Shown here one piece after another: positions 1 through 9,219 of a stretch of DNA of 64,000 nucleotides. Source of the stretch: Pseudomonas sp. MPC6 (lineage in GTDB: Bacteria > Pseudomonadota > Gammaproteobacteria > Pseudomonadales > Pseudomonadaceae). The stretch is taken from assembly GCF_006094435.1 (NCBI RefSeq), contig NZ_CP034783.1, positions 2,693,001-2,757,000 on the forward strand, given 5' to 3'. A model generated the notes under the pieces. It ran no database searches and was not told the origin of the DNA. It saw only the letters and a list, made by a program, of their open reading frames with translations. Both the position numbers and the translations under genes were made by a program. How positions within the stretch are numbered: the first letter of the stretch is position 1; every line of letters starts with the position of its first letter.

Positions 1-601
1 TCGCGGCAATCTCTTCGAGCAGTTCGCCACCCTCGGCCTTGCTGCCGTACAGCGGATGCCGCCGCCCGCAATACAGCCCCAGGGCTTCCTGATACAGCGG
101 TGAATGCAACAGCCCGGGAACGTGGATCGGGAAGTGCCCGATGGCCAGGTGCAGGCGGCCGTCGAGGACGCGCTCTTCCAGTTCGGCCGGGGTGCCGACG
201 TACACGTTGAGGTGCACGTCATGCCCTCGGGACACGAAGCGCTGGGTGGTGCGCGGCAGCGGGGAGGCCGGATCGGTAATGGTGGTGTCGATGATGCCCA
301 GGTTGAGCTTGCCGCTGATGTGTTGCTTGAGCACGTCGGCGTCCATGCAGAAATTCTCCACCGCCGAGAGCAGGCGCTGGGTGGCTTCATGGATCGCCAC
401 GCCTTGCTCGGTCAGGCGAAAGCCGCTGCGCCCGCGTTGGCAGAGTTTGACCCCGAGCCGGGTTTCCAGGTGCGTCATCTGTTCGCTGATGGTCGACTGG
501 CCGGCATTCAACGCCGCCTGCGCGGCAGAAAAACCGCCGCACCGGACAATCGTGGCAAACACCCTGAGCAGTTTCAGATCGACATCGTGCAGCTGGATCA
601 C
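1..601 (-). CDS. LysR-type transcriptional regulator, 3' end outside the window
   Basis: The first 200 codons of a LysR-family DNA-binding regulator are present; the rest lies beyond base 1. An N-terminal winged helix-turn-helix (about residues 5-65, with GFSAAQAALNAGQSTIS) is followed by the start of the effector-binding domain. The start is a GTG at 601, chosen because GGAGG sits about 6 bases upstream and the HTH begins at once; the nearest upstream ATG (627) is out of frame. It is divergent from the ureohydrolase gene with about 150 bp between starts. LysR regulators usually control the divergent operon, so control of the four catabolic genes at 754-6728 is inferred. Confidence 0.9.
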   Translation of the reverse strand, partial: MIQLHDVDLKLLRVFATIVRCGGFSAAQAALNAGQSTISEQMTHLETRLGVKLCQRGRSGFRLTEQGVAIHEATQRLLSAVENFCMDADVLKQHISGKLNLGIIDTTITDPASPLPRTTQRFVSRGHDVHLNVYVGTPAELEERVLDGRLHLAIGHFPIHVPGLLHSPLYQEALGLYCGRRHPLYGSKAEGGELLEEIAA

Positions 602-625
602 CTTGGACCTCCGGCGTGTGGATGC

Positions 626-640
626 ATCGGCAATGCCGAT
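626..640. promoter_or_regulatory. Candidate LysR box (T-N11-A palindrome)
   Basis: ATCGGCA-A-TGCCGAT is a perfect 7+1+7 palindrome containing T627-N11-A639. It lies 25 bases upstream of the lysR start and about 115 bases upstream of the divergent ureohydrolase start. Position and symmetry fit an autoregulatory and activating LysR site. No binding evidence is available from sequence alone. Confidence 0.45.
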
Positions 641-753
641 ATGAGTATCTGATGTTTAGCATTTTTTCCACGAAAACCTGCGCCCATAGTCACTCCAACG
701 GCGGTCGCCTTCCACGACCGCACAGCCAAAAACAAGAATTGGAGATGCCCGAC

Positions 754-1758
754 ATGTCGAACAACGGTTATGAATCCGGTCGCCTGAACCTGCCATTCGT
801 GGGGCATTGCACCTTTGGCAAATCCCCGGTGTGCACCGATTGGGATGCTCTCGATGCTGACGTGGCGGTCCTTGGCGTCCCCAACGACATGGGCACCCAG
901 TGGCGCTCCGGCGCCCGTTTCGGACCACGGGGCATTCGCGAGGCATCGACGCTGTTCTCCTTCGGGCATGCCGGTGCCTACGACCACGAAGATGACGTGA
1001 TGTACCTGACCGCCGCCGATGTGCGCATGGTCGATGTCGGTGACGCCGATATCGTGCATACCGACATGGTCACCAGCAACCAGAACACCGAATACGCGGT
1101 ACGCAAGATCCTCGACGCCGGCGTCATGCCAGTGGTGCTCGGCGGCGATCACTCGGTGCACGCTCCGGTGATCAAGGCCTTCGAGGGGCGCGGGCCGATT
1201 CACATCATCCATTTCGATGCTCACCTGGACTTTGTCGACGAACGCCACGGCGTGCGCTACGGCCATGGCAACCCGCTGCGCCGAGCTTCGGAAATGAACC
1301 ACATCGTCGGCATGACCCAGATGGGCATCCGCAACGTGTCTTCCTCCAATCGCGATGACTACGAAGCGGCCCATGCGGCGGGCTCGAAGATCCTTTCGGT
1401 GCGCGATGTGCGGCGCCTGGGCGTCGACGGTGTGCTGGCGTTGATCCCGCAGAACATCAACTACTACATCACCATCGACATCGACGGTTTCGACCCTTCC
1501 ATCGCACCCGGCACGGGCACCCCGAGCCATGGCGGTTTCCTCTATTACGAGGTGCTGGAAATCATCCAGGCCCTGGCCAAACGCAGCCAGGGCAACATCG
1601 TCGGCATGGACCTGGTCGAGGTGGCGCCCGTCTATGACCCGACCGGCATGACCTCGATCCTGGCGGCGCAGCTGCTGCTCAACAGCATCGGTTTCATCTT
1701 CCACGAGCGGGCTCAGGCACGGCACGTCATGAGCGCAACCACCACGGCTTCGGCGTGA
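754..1758 (+). CDS. Ureohydrolase (agmatinase/arginase family)
   Basis: A 334-residue binuclear metal hydrolase that should release urea from a guanidino compound in the cytoplasm. The metal-ligand motifs are all visible: GGDHS (His133), HFDAHLD (Asp155, His157, Asp159) and DIDGFDP (Asp242, Asp244, Asp247). The ATG at 754 is preferred to 745 because GGAG lies 9 bases upstream of it. It begins the run with aldehyde dehydrogenase, permease and GMC oxidoreductase. Family membership is clear; the substrate is not. Agmatine, 4-guanidinobutyrate, 3-guanidinopropionate and guanidinoacetate are all used by members of this family. The flanking oxidoreductases make a guanidino acid or alcohol derivative more attractive than agmatine, but that is inference. 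Confidence 0.88.
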   Translation: MSNNGYESGRLNLPFVGHCTFGKSPVCTDWDALDADVAVLGVPNDMGTQWRSGARFGPRGIREASTLFSFGHAGAYDHEDDVMYLTAADVRMVDVGDADIVHTDMVTSNQNTEYAVRKILDAGVMPVVLGGDHSVHAPVIKAFEGRGPIHIIHFDAHLDFVDERHGVRYGHGNPLRRASEMNHIVGMTQMGIRNVSSSNRDDYEAAHAAGSKILSVRDVRRLGVDGVLALIPQNINYYITIDIDGFDPSIAPGTGTPSHGGFLYYEVLEIIQALAKRSQGNIVGMDLVEVAPVYDPTGMTSILAAQLLLNSIGFIFHERAQARHVMSATTTASA

Positions 1759-1785
1759 CTTGACCGCCGCACAGAGAGACTGAAA

Positions 1786-3294
1786 ATGGACACCATCGTC
1801 AAAAATTACCTGCAGAAATTCGGCGTCTCCGAAGCCACCCAGACCTTCCTCGGCAAGGCGCAGAAGATGTTCATCGGCGGCGCCTTTGTCGACGCCAGCG
1901 ACGGGCAGACGTCCGACGTCATCGAACCCTCCACCGCAGGCCTGATCACCCGGATTCCCATGGGCACCACCCAGGACCTGGATCGCGCCGTGCAAGCGGC
2001 CCGCGCGCAATTCGACGGTGGCGCCTGGCGTCAGGCCAAACCGGCCGAACGCGAACGCCTGATGCAGCGCCTGGCCGACCTGATTGAAAGCAACGCCGCC
2101 GAACTGGCCGAAATCGAATCGATCGACATGGGCAAGTCAGCGGCTTTCGCCCGGGATGTCGACATCCAGGGCACGGTCGATACCCTGCGCTATTTCGCCG
2201 GCTGGGCCACCAAGCTGCATGGCCGCACTGTCGAGCCATCGCTGCCGGGCAACTACCTGGCGTATACGCGCAAGGAAGCGGTGGGGGTGGTCGGCGCCAT
2301 CGTGCCGTGGAATTTCCCGTTGCAGACCATGGCCTGGAAGCTGGGCGCCGCGTTGGCAACCGGCTGCACCGTGGTGGTCAAACCCGCCGAACTGACCTCG
2401 CTGTCGGCCTTGCGATTCGCTGAACTGGTGCAGGAAGCCGGGATTCCGGACGGCGTGATCAATATCGTCACCGGGCGTGGCAGTGTGGTCGGTGCGGCCA
2501 TGGCTACCCACCCGGGCATCGACAAGCTGACCTTCACCGGTTCGACCCCGGTCGGTCGCACCGTCGGCCGTGCGGCGCTGGACGAAATGAAGCGACTAAC
2601 CCTGGAACTCGGAGGAAAATCACCGGTAATCGTCCTGGCCGACGCCGACGTGAAAGCTGCCGCCCAGGCCATCGCCAACGGCGTGTTCTTCAACTCGGGC
2701 CAGGTGTGCGATGCCGGTACGCGGGCTTATATTCATCGCAGCGTCTACGACGAATTCCTGCGCGAACTGATCGCCTACACCCGGACCTTGAAGATGGCGC
2801 CAGGCCTGGATCCGGATTGCTTCATCAGTCCGCTGGTCTCGGCATTGCAGCAGCAACGAGTGACCGACTACATCGAAACCGGCAAGCAGGAAGGCGCCGA
2901 ACTGGTCTACGGCGGGCAGCCTGTGGAGGGCCCCGGTTTCTTCGTCGAACCGACCATTTTTGCCCATTGCCGCAACGACATGCGCATCGTCCAGGAAGAG
3001 ATCTTTGGCCCGGTGCTGGTGACTGCACCGTTCGACGATGAGGAAGAGGCGCTGGCCCTGGCCAACGACTCGCCTTACGGCCTGGCGGCCGCACTGTATT
3101 CCAATGACCTTGGCAAGGTGCACAGCTTGATCCCGCGGTTGCAAGCGGGATCGGTCTACGTCAACGCCCACGGCACCCTCGATCCGTCGATGCCGTTCGG
3201 TGGCTACAAACAGTCCGGATTCGGCAAGGACCTGGGCGCGGAGCAGCTGGATTATCTGCTCGAAACGAAGGCGGTCTGGATCACGTTACCTTGA
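1786..3294 (+). CDS. NAD(P)-dependent aldehyde dehydrogenase
   Basis: A full-length 502-residue ALDH-superfamily enzyme that oxidises an aldehyde to the acid. Visible hallmarks are the cofactor-binding PWNFPL segment, the general base in LTLELGGKSP (Glu274), the catalytic cysteine in NSGQVC (Cys308) and the late EEIFGPV motif. It starts 27 bases after the ureohydrolase stop, so the two are probably co-transcribed. In this cluster it could oxidise the aldehyde made by the GMC enzyme at 5040, or an aldehyde left after guanidino-group removal. It ends just before a REP doublet, which may separate expression of the two halves of the cluster. Confidence 0.93.
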   Translation: MDTIVKNYLQKFGVSEATQTFLGKAQKMFIGGAFVDASDGQTSDVIEPSTAGLITRIPMGTTQDLDRAVQAARAQFDGGAWRQAKPAERERLMQRLADLIESNAAELAEIESIDMGKSAAFARDVDIQGTVDTLRYFAGWATKLHGRTVEPSLPGNYLAYTRKEAVGVVGAIVPWNFPLQTMAWKLGAALATGCTVVVKPAELTSLSALRFAELVQEAGIPDGVINIVTGRGSVVGAAMATHPGIDKLTFTGSTPVGRTVGRAALDEMKRLTLELGGKSPVIVLADADVKAAAQAIANGVFFNSGQVCDAGTRAYIHRSVYDEFLRELIAYTRTLKMAPGLDPDCFISPLVSALQQQRVTDYIETGKQEGAELVYGGQPVEGPGFFVEPTIFAHCRNDMRIVQEEIFGPVLVTAPFDDEEEALALANDSPYGLAAALYSNDLGKVHSLIPRLQAGSVYVNAHGTLDPSMPFGGYKQSGFGKDLGAEQLDYLLETKAVWITLP

Positions 3295-3311
3295 GTCATG
3301 GCTGACTCAAT

Positions 3312-3408
3312 CCCTGTAGGAGCGAGCTTGCTCGCGAAGGGGCCATCTGATTCAACATCAATGTTGACTGACACGCCGCTTTCGCGAGCAAGCTCGCTCC
3401 TACAGGGG
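3312..3408. repeat. REP doublet (inverted pair)
   Basis: CCTGTAGGAGCGAGCTTGCT with its inverted partner AGCAAGCTCGCTCCTACAGG encloses about 45 bp. This is the AGCGAGCTTGCTCGC flavour of Pseudomonas REP, arranged as a doublet between the aldehyde dehydrogenase and permease genes. Such pairs fold into a long hairpin and are often found between genes. Confidence 0.9.
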
Positions 3409-3468
3409 CGTCGTTCACCTGAAACAATGCAGTTATCCGTCATGATCTTCCAAAAATAAGAGCCCATC

Positions 3469-5037
3469 ATGAACATTGACGCCAAAGCCACCCCCAGCCT
3501 GTCCATCCTCGACGACAAACCCATCGTCGAAGGTCATTCGATCGATTTCATCCCGGAGGCCGAGCGCACCGACAAACTGTCGAGCCAGGGCCCGTTCTGG
3601 TTTCTCGGCAACTTCACCTTCTTCACCATGACCATCGGCTTCGTGGGCCCGAGCGTCGGTCTGACCGCGCTCTGGACCACGCTCGCCGGGACGCTGGGCA
3701 TCATGTTCGGCACACTGTTCATGGCCTTTCACGGATCGCAGGGCCCGCACCTGGGGCTGCCGCAGATGATCCAGTCCCGTGCGCAGTTCGGCTATCGCGG
3801 GGTGATTCTGGTGCTGCTGGCGACGCTGTTCGTGTTCGCCGGATTCAACATCGTCAACCTGGTGTTGATGATGCAGGGCCTGCACACGCTGTTCGGCTTC
3901 AACCCCATTGTGGTGGCGGTGGCCGTGACGCTGCCGGCGGCCGTCCTGGCGATCCTCGGTCACGACTGGATGCATCGCAGCTTCAAGTGGGCGTTGTTCC
4001 TGTCGCTGCCGTTGTACGGCCTGGTGACCCTGGCGGTGCTGATGGGGTGGGTGCCCGACGCACCGATGCCGGTACTGGCCGCCGGTGAAGTGGCCCCGGC
4101 GCCCTTGGGTTTCAACTGGACCGGTTTCATCGCCCAGTTCGCTGCGGCGGCGAGTTACAACATCGCCTATGCGCCCTATGTGTCCGACTATTCACGCTAC
4201 CTGCCGAAAAACACTTCCAGCGGCAAATTGATCGCGGTGGTGTTTCTCGGAGCCTCGTTGTCCGGTGCCTGGATGATTTCCGTGGGTGGCTGGCTGGCCG
4301 ATCACCTGCATTCCACCGACGTGCTGGTCGCCCTTGGCCAAGTGGGTAACACCGTGTCGCCGTTCATGGGCACCGCCGTGGTGGTGGTCACGATCCTGGC
4401 GTTCCTGCCGGTGATCGCGATGAACATCTACAGCGCCAAGCTGACCACCCTGACCTGCGTCGATTCCATCAAGCACATCGAGCCGACCCGCAAGGCGCGG
4501 ATCCTGGCCATCGCTTTCGTGATCATGCTGCAACTGGGCGTGGCCCTGAGCATTCAGAGTTCGGGCAAAGGCCTGTCGGTGCTGGGGATTTACCTGGTGG
4601 TGATGCTGTACTTCCTGGTGCCCTGGACCTCGGTCAACCTCACCGACTATTTCTTTGTGCGTAAAGGCCGCTACGCCATCCCGCACTTCTTCATGCCCCA
4701 CGGCAACATTTACGGCAGCTGGGGCCTGCGGGGCATCGCCGCCTATGCCATCGGTTTCATCTCGATGATCCCGTTCTTCTACATCTACGACGGCGTCGAG
4801 CAGCGCGAGGTCTATGTCGGCCCGCTGGCGAAGGCGCTCGGCAGCATCGACATCGCCTGGCTGGTCGGGCTGATCGTCTCGGGGCTGGCGTACTACTGGC
4901 TGAGTCGCTCGATCGACCTCAAGCGTGAAGAAGCCGTCATCCGGCACATCGAACAAACATCCCCGCAATACACCACCGGCGACCGGCTGACCAAGCCTTC
5001 GTTGCCGGTATTCAACGAATCGACGGCCGGGAGATAA
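3469..5037 (+). CDS. NCS1-family permease (purine/cytosine/allantoin type)
   Basis: A 522-residue polytopic inner-membrane transporter with about 12 hydrophobic segments starting near residue 40. The N-terminal region ([18 protein letters not shown]) and the central [20 protein letters not shown] stretch match the NCS1 family, whose members import nucleobases, allantoin, hydantoins and related small nitrogen compounds with protons or sodium. Its location between the ureohydrolase/aldehyde dehydrogenase pair and the GMC oxidoreductase suggests it imports the substrate they degrade. The start has only a weak upstream AAGAG. The exact ligand cannot be read from sequence. Confidence 0.87.
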   Translation: MNIDAKATPSLSILDDKPIVEGHSIDFIPEAERTDKLSSQGPFWFLGNFTFFTMTIGFVGPSVGLTALWTTLAGTLGIMFGTLFMAFHGSQGPHLGLPQMIQSRAQFGYRGVILVLLATLFVFAGFNIVNLVLMMQGLHTLFGFNPIVVAVAVTLPAAVLAILGHDWMHRSFKWALFLSLPLYGLVTLAVLMGWVPDAPMPVLAAGEVAPAPLGFNWTGFIAQFAAAASYNIAYAPYVSDYSRYLPKNTSSGKLIAVVFLGASLSGAWMISVGGWLADHLHSTDVLVALGQVGNTVSPFMGTAVVVVTILAFLPVIAMNIYSAKLTTLTCVDSIKHIEPTRKARILAIAFVIMLQLGVALSIQSSGKGLSVLGIYLVVMLYFLVPWTSVNLTDYFFVRKGRYAIPHFFMPHGNIYGSWGLRGIAAYAIGFISMIPFFYIYDGVEQREVYVGPLAKALGSIDIAWLVGLIVSGLAYYWLSRSIDLKREEAVIRHIEQTSPQYTTGDRLTKPSLPVFNESTAGR

Positions 5038-5039
5038 CC

Positions 5040-6728
5040 ATGGCTACGCAAAGATACGACTACATCATCATCGGTGCAGGCTCGGCCGGTTGTGTGTTGG
5101 CCAACCGCCTGAGCGAAGACCCGGCCACTTCCGTGCTGGTCCTGGAGTTCGGTGGCAGCGACCGCAGCGTGGTGATCCAGATGCCAAGCGCGTTTTCGAT
5201 CCCGATGAACACCAAGAAGTACAACTGGCGCTACGAAACCGAGCCGGAACCCTACCTCAACGGCCGGCGTATTCACTGCCCGCGCGGCAAGGTGCTGGGC
5301 GGCTCGTCGTCGATCAATGGCCTGGTGTACATCCGCGGCCATGCGTGTGACTTCGACGAATGGGAATCCCTCGGCGCACAGGGCTGGGGCTACCGCAATT
5401 GCCTGCCGTATTTCAAGCGGGCCGAGCATTACGAGGAGGGCGGTGACGGCTATCGCGGCAGCACCGGGCCGTTGCACACCACCAACGGCAATCACATGAA
5501 AAACCCGCTGTATGGCGCCTGGGTCGAAGCCGGTGCCGAAGCGGGCTATATCAAGACCGACGACTGCAACGGTTTCATGCAGGAAGGGTTCGGCGCCATG
5601 CACATGACGGTGAAGAATGGCGTACGCTGCTCTACCGCCAACGCCTATCTGCGCCCGGCCATGGGCCGTCCGAACCTGACCGTGATCACCCACGCGATGA
5701 CTCGCCAGATCATGCTCGAAGGTAAACGCGCGGTGGGGGTCATCTATGACCACGATGGCCAGAGCCACCAGGTCTATTGCAACCGGGAAGTGCTGGTATC
5801 GTCCGGCCCCATCGGCTCACCGCACCTGCTGCAACGCTCCGGCATCGGCCCCGCCGAGGTCCTGCGCAAAGCCGGGATCGGCGTACGCCATGACCTGCCG
5901 GGGGTAGGGGAGAATCTGCAGGATCACGCCGAGGTCTACATCCAGTTCGGCTGCAAGGAGCCGGTGACGCTCAACAGCAAGATGGACCCGCTGAGCAAGC
6001 TGATGATCGGTCTGCGCTGGCTGTTGTTCAAGGACGGGCTCGGCGCCACCAACCATTTCGAGGCCGGTGGTTTCATCCGCTCCGACAAGGGCCTGCGCTG
6101 GCCGGACATTCAGTTCCACTTCCTGCCGGCGGCCATGCGATACGACGGCAACAAACCGATCAAGGGCCACGGTTTCATGGTGCTTACCGGGCCGAACAAA
6201 CCCAAGAGCCGCGGTTATGTACGGGTGCGGTCGGCGGATCCTTACGAGCATCCCGAGATTCAGTTCAACTACCTGCAACGGGAAGAAGATCGTGAAGGTT
6301 TCCGCCGCTGCATTCGCCTGACCCGGGAAATCATCGGCCAGCCTGCGATGGACCGCTTCCGCGACGGCGAGATCGCACCCGGGCCGCAGGTGAACACCGA
6401 TGAAGAGATCGACGCCTTCGTCCGCGAGAACCTGGAGAGCACCTACCACCCTTGCGGCTCGTGCCGGATGGGCGAGGATGACATGGCGGTGGTGGATTCC
6501 GAGCTGCGGGTGCGGGGCATCGCGGGTCTGCGGGTGATTGACTCGTCAGTGTTCCCGACCGAACCGAACGGCAACCTCAATGCACCGACCATCATGCTCG
6601 CCGAACGTGCCTCGGATCTGGTTCGCGGGCACAGCATGCTGCCGGCGTCCGATGCACCGGTGGGCTTGGTGGAGGATTGGGAAAACAGTCAGCGATCGAC
6701 ATTGCCGGGACGCAATGTGAGGGTTTGA
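5040..6728 (+). CDS. GMC-family FAD oxidoreductase (choline dehydrogenase-like)
   Basis: A 562-residue flavoprotein of the glucose-methanol-choline family that oxidises a primary alcohol to the aldehyde. The N-terminus carries the dinucleotide fold GAGSAG (residues 12-17), followed by the family signature around [19 protein letters not shown] catalytic His (His470) lies in [12 protein letters not shown], and the C-terminal [16 protein letters not shown] signature is intact. GGAG lies just upstream of the ATG and only two bases separate it from the permease stop, so the two are co-translated neighbours. The substrate is unknown; an amino or guanidino alcohol would fit the cluster. Choline itself is less likely because no betA/betB/betI context is present. 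Confidence 0.9.
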   Translation: MATQRYDYIIIGAGSAGCVLANRLSEDPATSVLVLEFGGSDRSVVIQMPSAFSIPMNTKKYNWRYETEPEPYLNGRRIHCPRGKVLGGSSSINGLVYIRGHACDFDEWESLGAQGWGYRNCLPYFKRAEHYEEGGDGYRGSTGPLHTTNGNHMKNPLYGAWVEAGAEAGYIKTDDCNGFMQEGFGAMHMTVKNGVRCSTANAYLRPAMGRPNLTVITHAMTRQIMLEGKRAVGVIYDHDGQSHQVYCNREVLVSSGPIGSPHLLQRSGIGPAEVLRKAGIGVRHDLPGVGENLQDHAEVYIQFGCKEPVTLNSKMDPLSKLMIGLRWLLFKDGLGATNHFEAGGFIRSDKGLRWPDIQFHFLPAAMRYDGNKPIKGHGFMVLTGPNKPKSRGYVRVRSADPYEHPEIQFNYLQREEDREGFRRCIRLTREIIGQPAMDRFRDGEIAPGPQVNTDEEIDAFVRENLESTYHPCGSCRMGEDDMAVVDSELRVRGIAGLRVIDSSVFPTEPNGNLNAPTIMLAERASDLVRGHSMLPASDAPVGLVEDWENSQRSTLPGRNVRV

Positions 6729-6768
6729 TTCAGGCCTTCGGGATGCGATTGCCATGGCTGAAGGAGGT

Positions 6769-6863
6769 CCCCTGTAGGCGCTGGCTTGCCAGCGAAAGCG
6801 TCCGTTCAGGCGACAACTACGTCGGCTGACCCACCGCTTTCGCTGGCAAGCCAGCTCCTACAT
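6769..6863. repeat. REP doublet
   Basis: CCTGTAGGCGCTGGCTTGCC and the inverted GGCAAGCCAGCTCCTACA lie about 50 bp apart. This is the GCTGGCTTGCCAGC flavour seen in the long arrays at 17.4 kb and 61 kb. It sits between the convergent GMC and decarboxylase genes. Confidence 0.88.
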
Positions 6864-6902
6864 TTTTGATCGCCGTCGAGCACGCATTTTGTGTTTGCCA
6901 CA

Positions 6903-6924
6903 GATCCCCTGTACGCCGGGGATC
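6903..6924 (-). terminator. Candidate terminator hairpin after the decarboxylase gene
   Basis: GATCCCC (6903-6909) pairs with GGGGATC (6918-6924), 7 bp with an 8-base loop, ten bases beyond the decarboxylase stop. There is no clear T-run on the minus strand, so termination is only suggested. Confidence 0.35.
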
Positions 6925-6933
6925 CTGCTTACT

Positions 6934-9219
6934 TCACTTCAACACCAACAACCGATAAACCCCGCCCTCACTTTCGATCCCATGGGTGTCATGGGTAAAT
7001 CCGGGGAAGGATTTGTCGAAGCTTTCCAGCGCCCTGAGGTAGGCCAGCAATGGCCCGTCCGCCGGCCCTGCGTTCTCACCTGGCATCAACAATGGAATGC
7101 CCGGTGGATAGGGCACGATCCCGGTCGCGACGATCCGCCCGGCGGCTTCTTCCAGGGTGACCAGTTCGACTTCGTTCTTGACCAGTTTTTCGTAGGCCTC
7201 CACCGGACTGAATTCGGCCTGCGGCAGCATGCCGAACGCCTGGGCCATGGTCGCCGTGGTCTTGTGTCGCTTCATGGCGGCAAAGATGTCCGCGGCGAGG
7301 TCCTTGAGGCCCATGCCGGCGTAGCGTTGCTGGTTGGCGGTCAACAGGTCCGGCAGGCACAGCTCGAGCTCGAGGTTATTGTCGAAGTCGCGCTTGAAGT
7401 CGAGCAGGGCGTTGACCAGGGTGCCCCATTTGCCTTTGGTGATGCCGATGGAAAACAGGAACAGGATGGTGAAATCGGTGGTTTTCTCGACGACGATACC
7501 CTGGCGTCCGAGGTAGGCGGTAAGAATGCAGGCGGGGATGCCGAAGTCCAGCAGGTTGCCGTCGTCGCCCATGCCCGGGCTCAGCACCGAGACCTTGATC
7601 GGGTCGAGCATGCAGTAGCCTTCCTCGATATCGCCGAAACCGTGCCACACCTCGTTCGGGTGCAGTACCCAGCAGTCCGGCTCGGTTTTCAGCAGCACCG
7701 GATCGACTTCATGGAAAGGTACCGCTGCGCCACCCACCTGCACTGACGGCGGCTGCCAGCAGGTGAAAAACCACTCGTCCTTGCCCTGCATCTCTTTGTT
7801 CATGCGCGAGATGACCTGGCGGAAAGCGATGGCTTCTTCGATGGATTCGGTGGTCAGGATCTGCCCGCTGGGCGCTTCCATCATCGCCGAGCTGACGTCG
7901 CAGGAGGCCATGATCGCGTAGTTGGGCGAGGTCGAGGCGTGCATCATGAACGACTCGTTGAAGCGCCCGTGCGGAATCGGGTTGCGGCCGTTGCGCACGT
8001 GAATCATCGAGGCCTGGGACAGCGCGGCCAGCAACTTGTGCGTCGATTGTGTGGCGAACACGGTCGGGCGCGACTCATCGTGATCGTCCGGGCTGCCGTG
8101 CATGGCGAAGCGGTCGCGATACAGCGGGTTGAACCGCGCATAACCGTACCAGGCTTCATCGAAATGCAGCCGGTCGACACTCTGGCCCAGCAGCTCTTCG
8201 ACTCGGGTAACGTTGTAGGTCAGGCCGTCGTAGGTCGAATTGGTAATGATCGCGTGGATCGGCGTCGGATCAATACCGCCCTTGACCAGCGGGTTATTGG
8301 CAATGGCAGCTTTGACGCTTTCTGCGCTCAGGGTCTGCGGCAGGATCGGGCCGATGATGCCGTAGCGATTGCGGGTCGGCACCAGGTAGGTCGGAATGGC
8401 CCCGGACAAGGTCATCGCGTGCTCGGCGGACTTGTGGCAATTGCGGTCGCACAGCGCGATCTGGTTGCGCGTGACGCTGGCCATGAGAATGACGCGGTTG
8501 GACGTCGATGAGCCGTTGGTCACGTAATAGGTGCGGTGCGCGCCGAACACCTTGGCGGCATAACGCTCGCCCTGGCCGATGGGGCCGCTGTGATCGAGCA
8601 GCGAACCGAGTTCGCCGACCGAAATCGACAGGTCGGAACGCAACAGGTTTTCGCCAAAGAACTCGTAGAAAGCGCGGCCTGCCGTGCTCTTGAGAAATGC
8701 CGTGCCACCGGCATGCCCGGGGGTGTGCCACGAGTATTCATAGGTGCGGGAAAACTTCAGCAGCGCGCCGAACATCGGTGGCAGCACCGCCTGCCGGTAA
8801 CGTTCGATGGCGGCCAGGATGCGCCCGCTGAGGAAACGGCTGGTGTCCTCGGGCAGCCAGATGAAGTCGTCGGCGTGCTGCATGACCACCAGCGGAATGT
8901 TCGACGCCGTGCTGCGGTCGCTGATCAGGAACACCGGGACCCGGGTGTTGCGTTCGCGCAGGCTGGTCAGCAGTTTGATGCATTCCTCATGGCCTTCGCT
9001 GTCGTCCATTTCCCAGCTGAGCAGCACGCATTGAATCGCCGAGTCCGAATGCAGGATCGAGGTGGCGTCGCTCAGGCTTTCCGAGACCAGCACACTGATC
9101 GTGCGTTCCTCCACATCGCTGATCAACTGATTCAGGGCGCGACCGAATACGGTTCTCTTGTCCGGCGGACTGCTCACCAGCAGCGTGAGCATTCCGAGCA
9201 AATTTCTATGTTCCGTCAT
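6934..9219 (-). CDS. adiA: AdiA-like arginine/lysine/ornithine decarboxylase
   Basis: A 761-residue PLP-dependent decarboxylase of the large inducible type. A receiver-like wing domain occupies about residues 10-140, followed by the PLP core with the Schiff-base lysine in STHKLL (Lys395) and the C-terminal GIVPYPPGIPLLMPGE segment. Segments such as HFDEAWYGYARFNP and LDPIKVSVLSPGMGDDG recall E. coli AdiA from memory more than SpeF or CadA, and the length fits AdiA (about 755). The expected reaction is arginine to agmatine plus CO2, consuming a proton. It overlaps the upstream antiporter gene by ATGA at 9216-9219. Substrate choice between arginine, lysine and ornithine is not proved; the transporter resembles an ornithine/putrescine one. 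Confidence 0.85.
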   Translation of the reverse strand: MTEHRNLLGMLTLLVSSPPDKRTVFGRALNQLISDVEERTISVLVSESLSDATSILHSDSAIQCVLLSWEMDDSEGHEECIKLLTSLRERNTRVPVFLISDRSTASNIPLVVMQHADDFIWLPEDTSRFLSGRILAAIERYRQAVLPPMFGALLKFSRTYEYSWHTPGHAGGTAFLKSTAGRAFYEFFGENLLRSDLSISVGELGSLLDHSGPIGQGERYAAKVFGAHRTYYVTNGSSTSNRVILMASVTRNQIALCDRNCHKSAEHAMTLSGAIPTYLVPTRNRYGIIGPILPQTLSAESVKAAIANNPLVKGGIDPTPIHAIITNSTYDGLTYNVTRVEELLGQSVDRLHFDEAWYGYARFNPLYRDRFAMHGSPDDHDESRPTVFATQSTHKLLAALSQASMIHVRNGRNPIPHGRFNESFMMHASTSPNYAIMASCDVSSAMMEAPSGQILTTESIEEAIAFRQVISRMNKEMQGKDEWFFTCWQPPSVQVGGAAVPFHEVDPVLLKTEPDCWVLHPNEVWHGFGDIEEGYCMLDPIKVSVLSPGMGDDGNLLDFGIPACILTAYLGRQGIVVEKTTDFTILFLFSIGITKGKWGTLVNALLDFKRDFDNNLELELCLPDLLTANQQRYAGMGLKDLAADIFAAMKRHKTTATMAQAFGMLPQAEFSPVEAYEKLVKNEVELVTLEEAAGRIVATGIVPYPPGIPLLMPGENAGPADGPLLAYLRALESFDKSFPGFTHDTHGIESEGGVYRLLVLK

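Noticed and set aside
616..753. An earlier start for the ureohydrolase (ATG 616)
   Set aside because: It would add 46 residues without homology and overlap the LysR operator; GGAG is positioned for 754.
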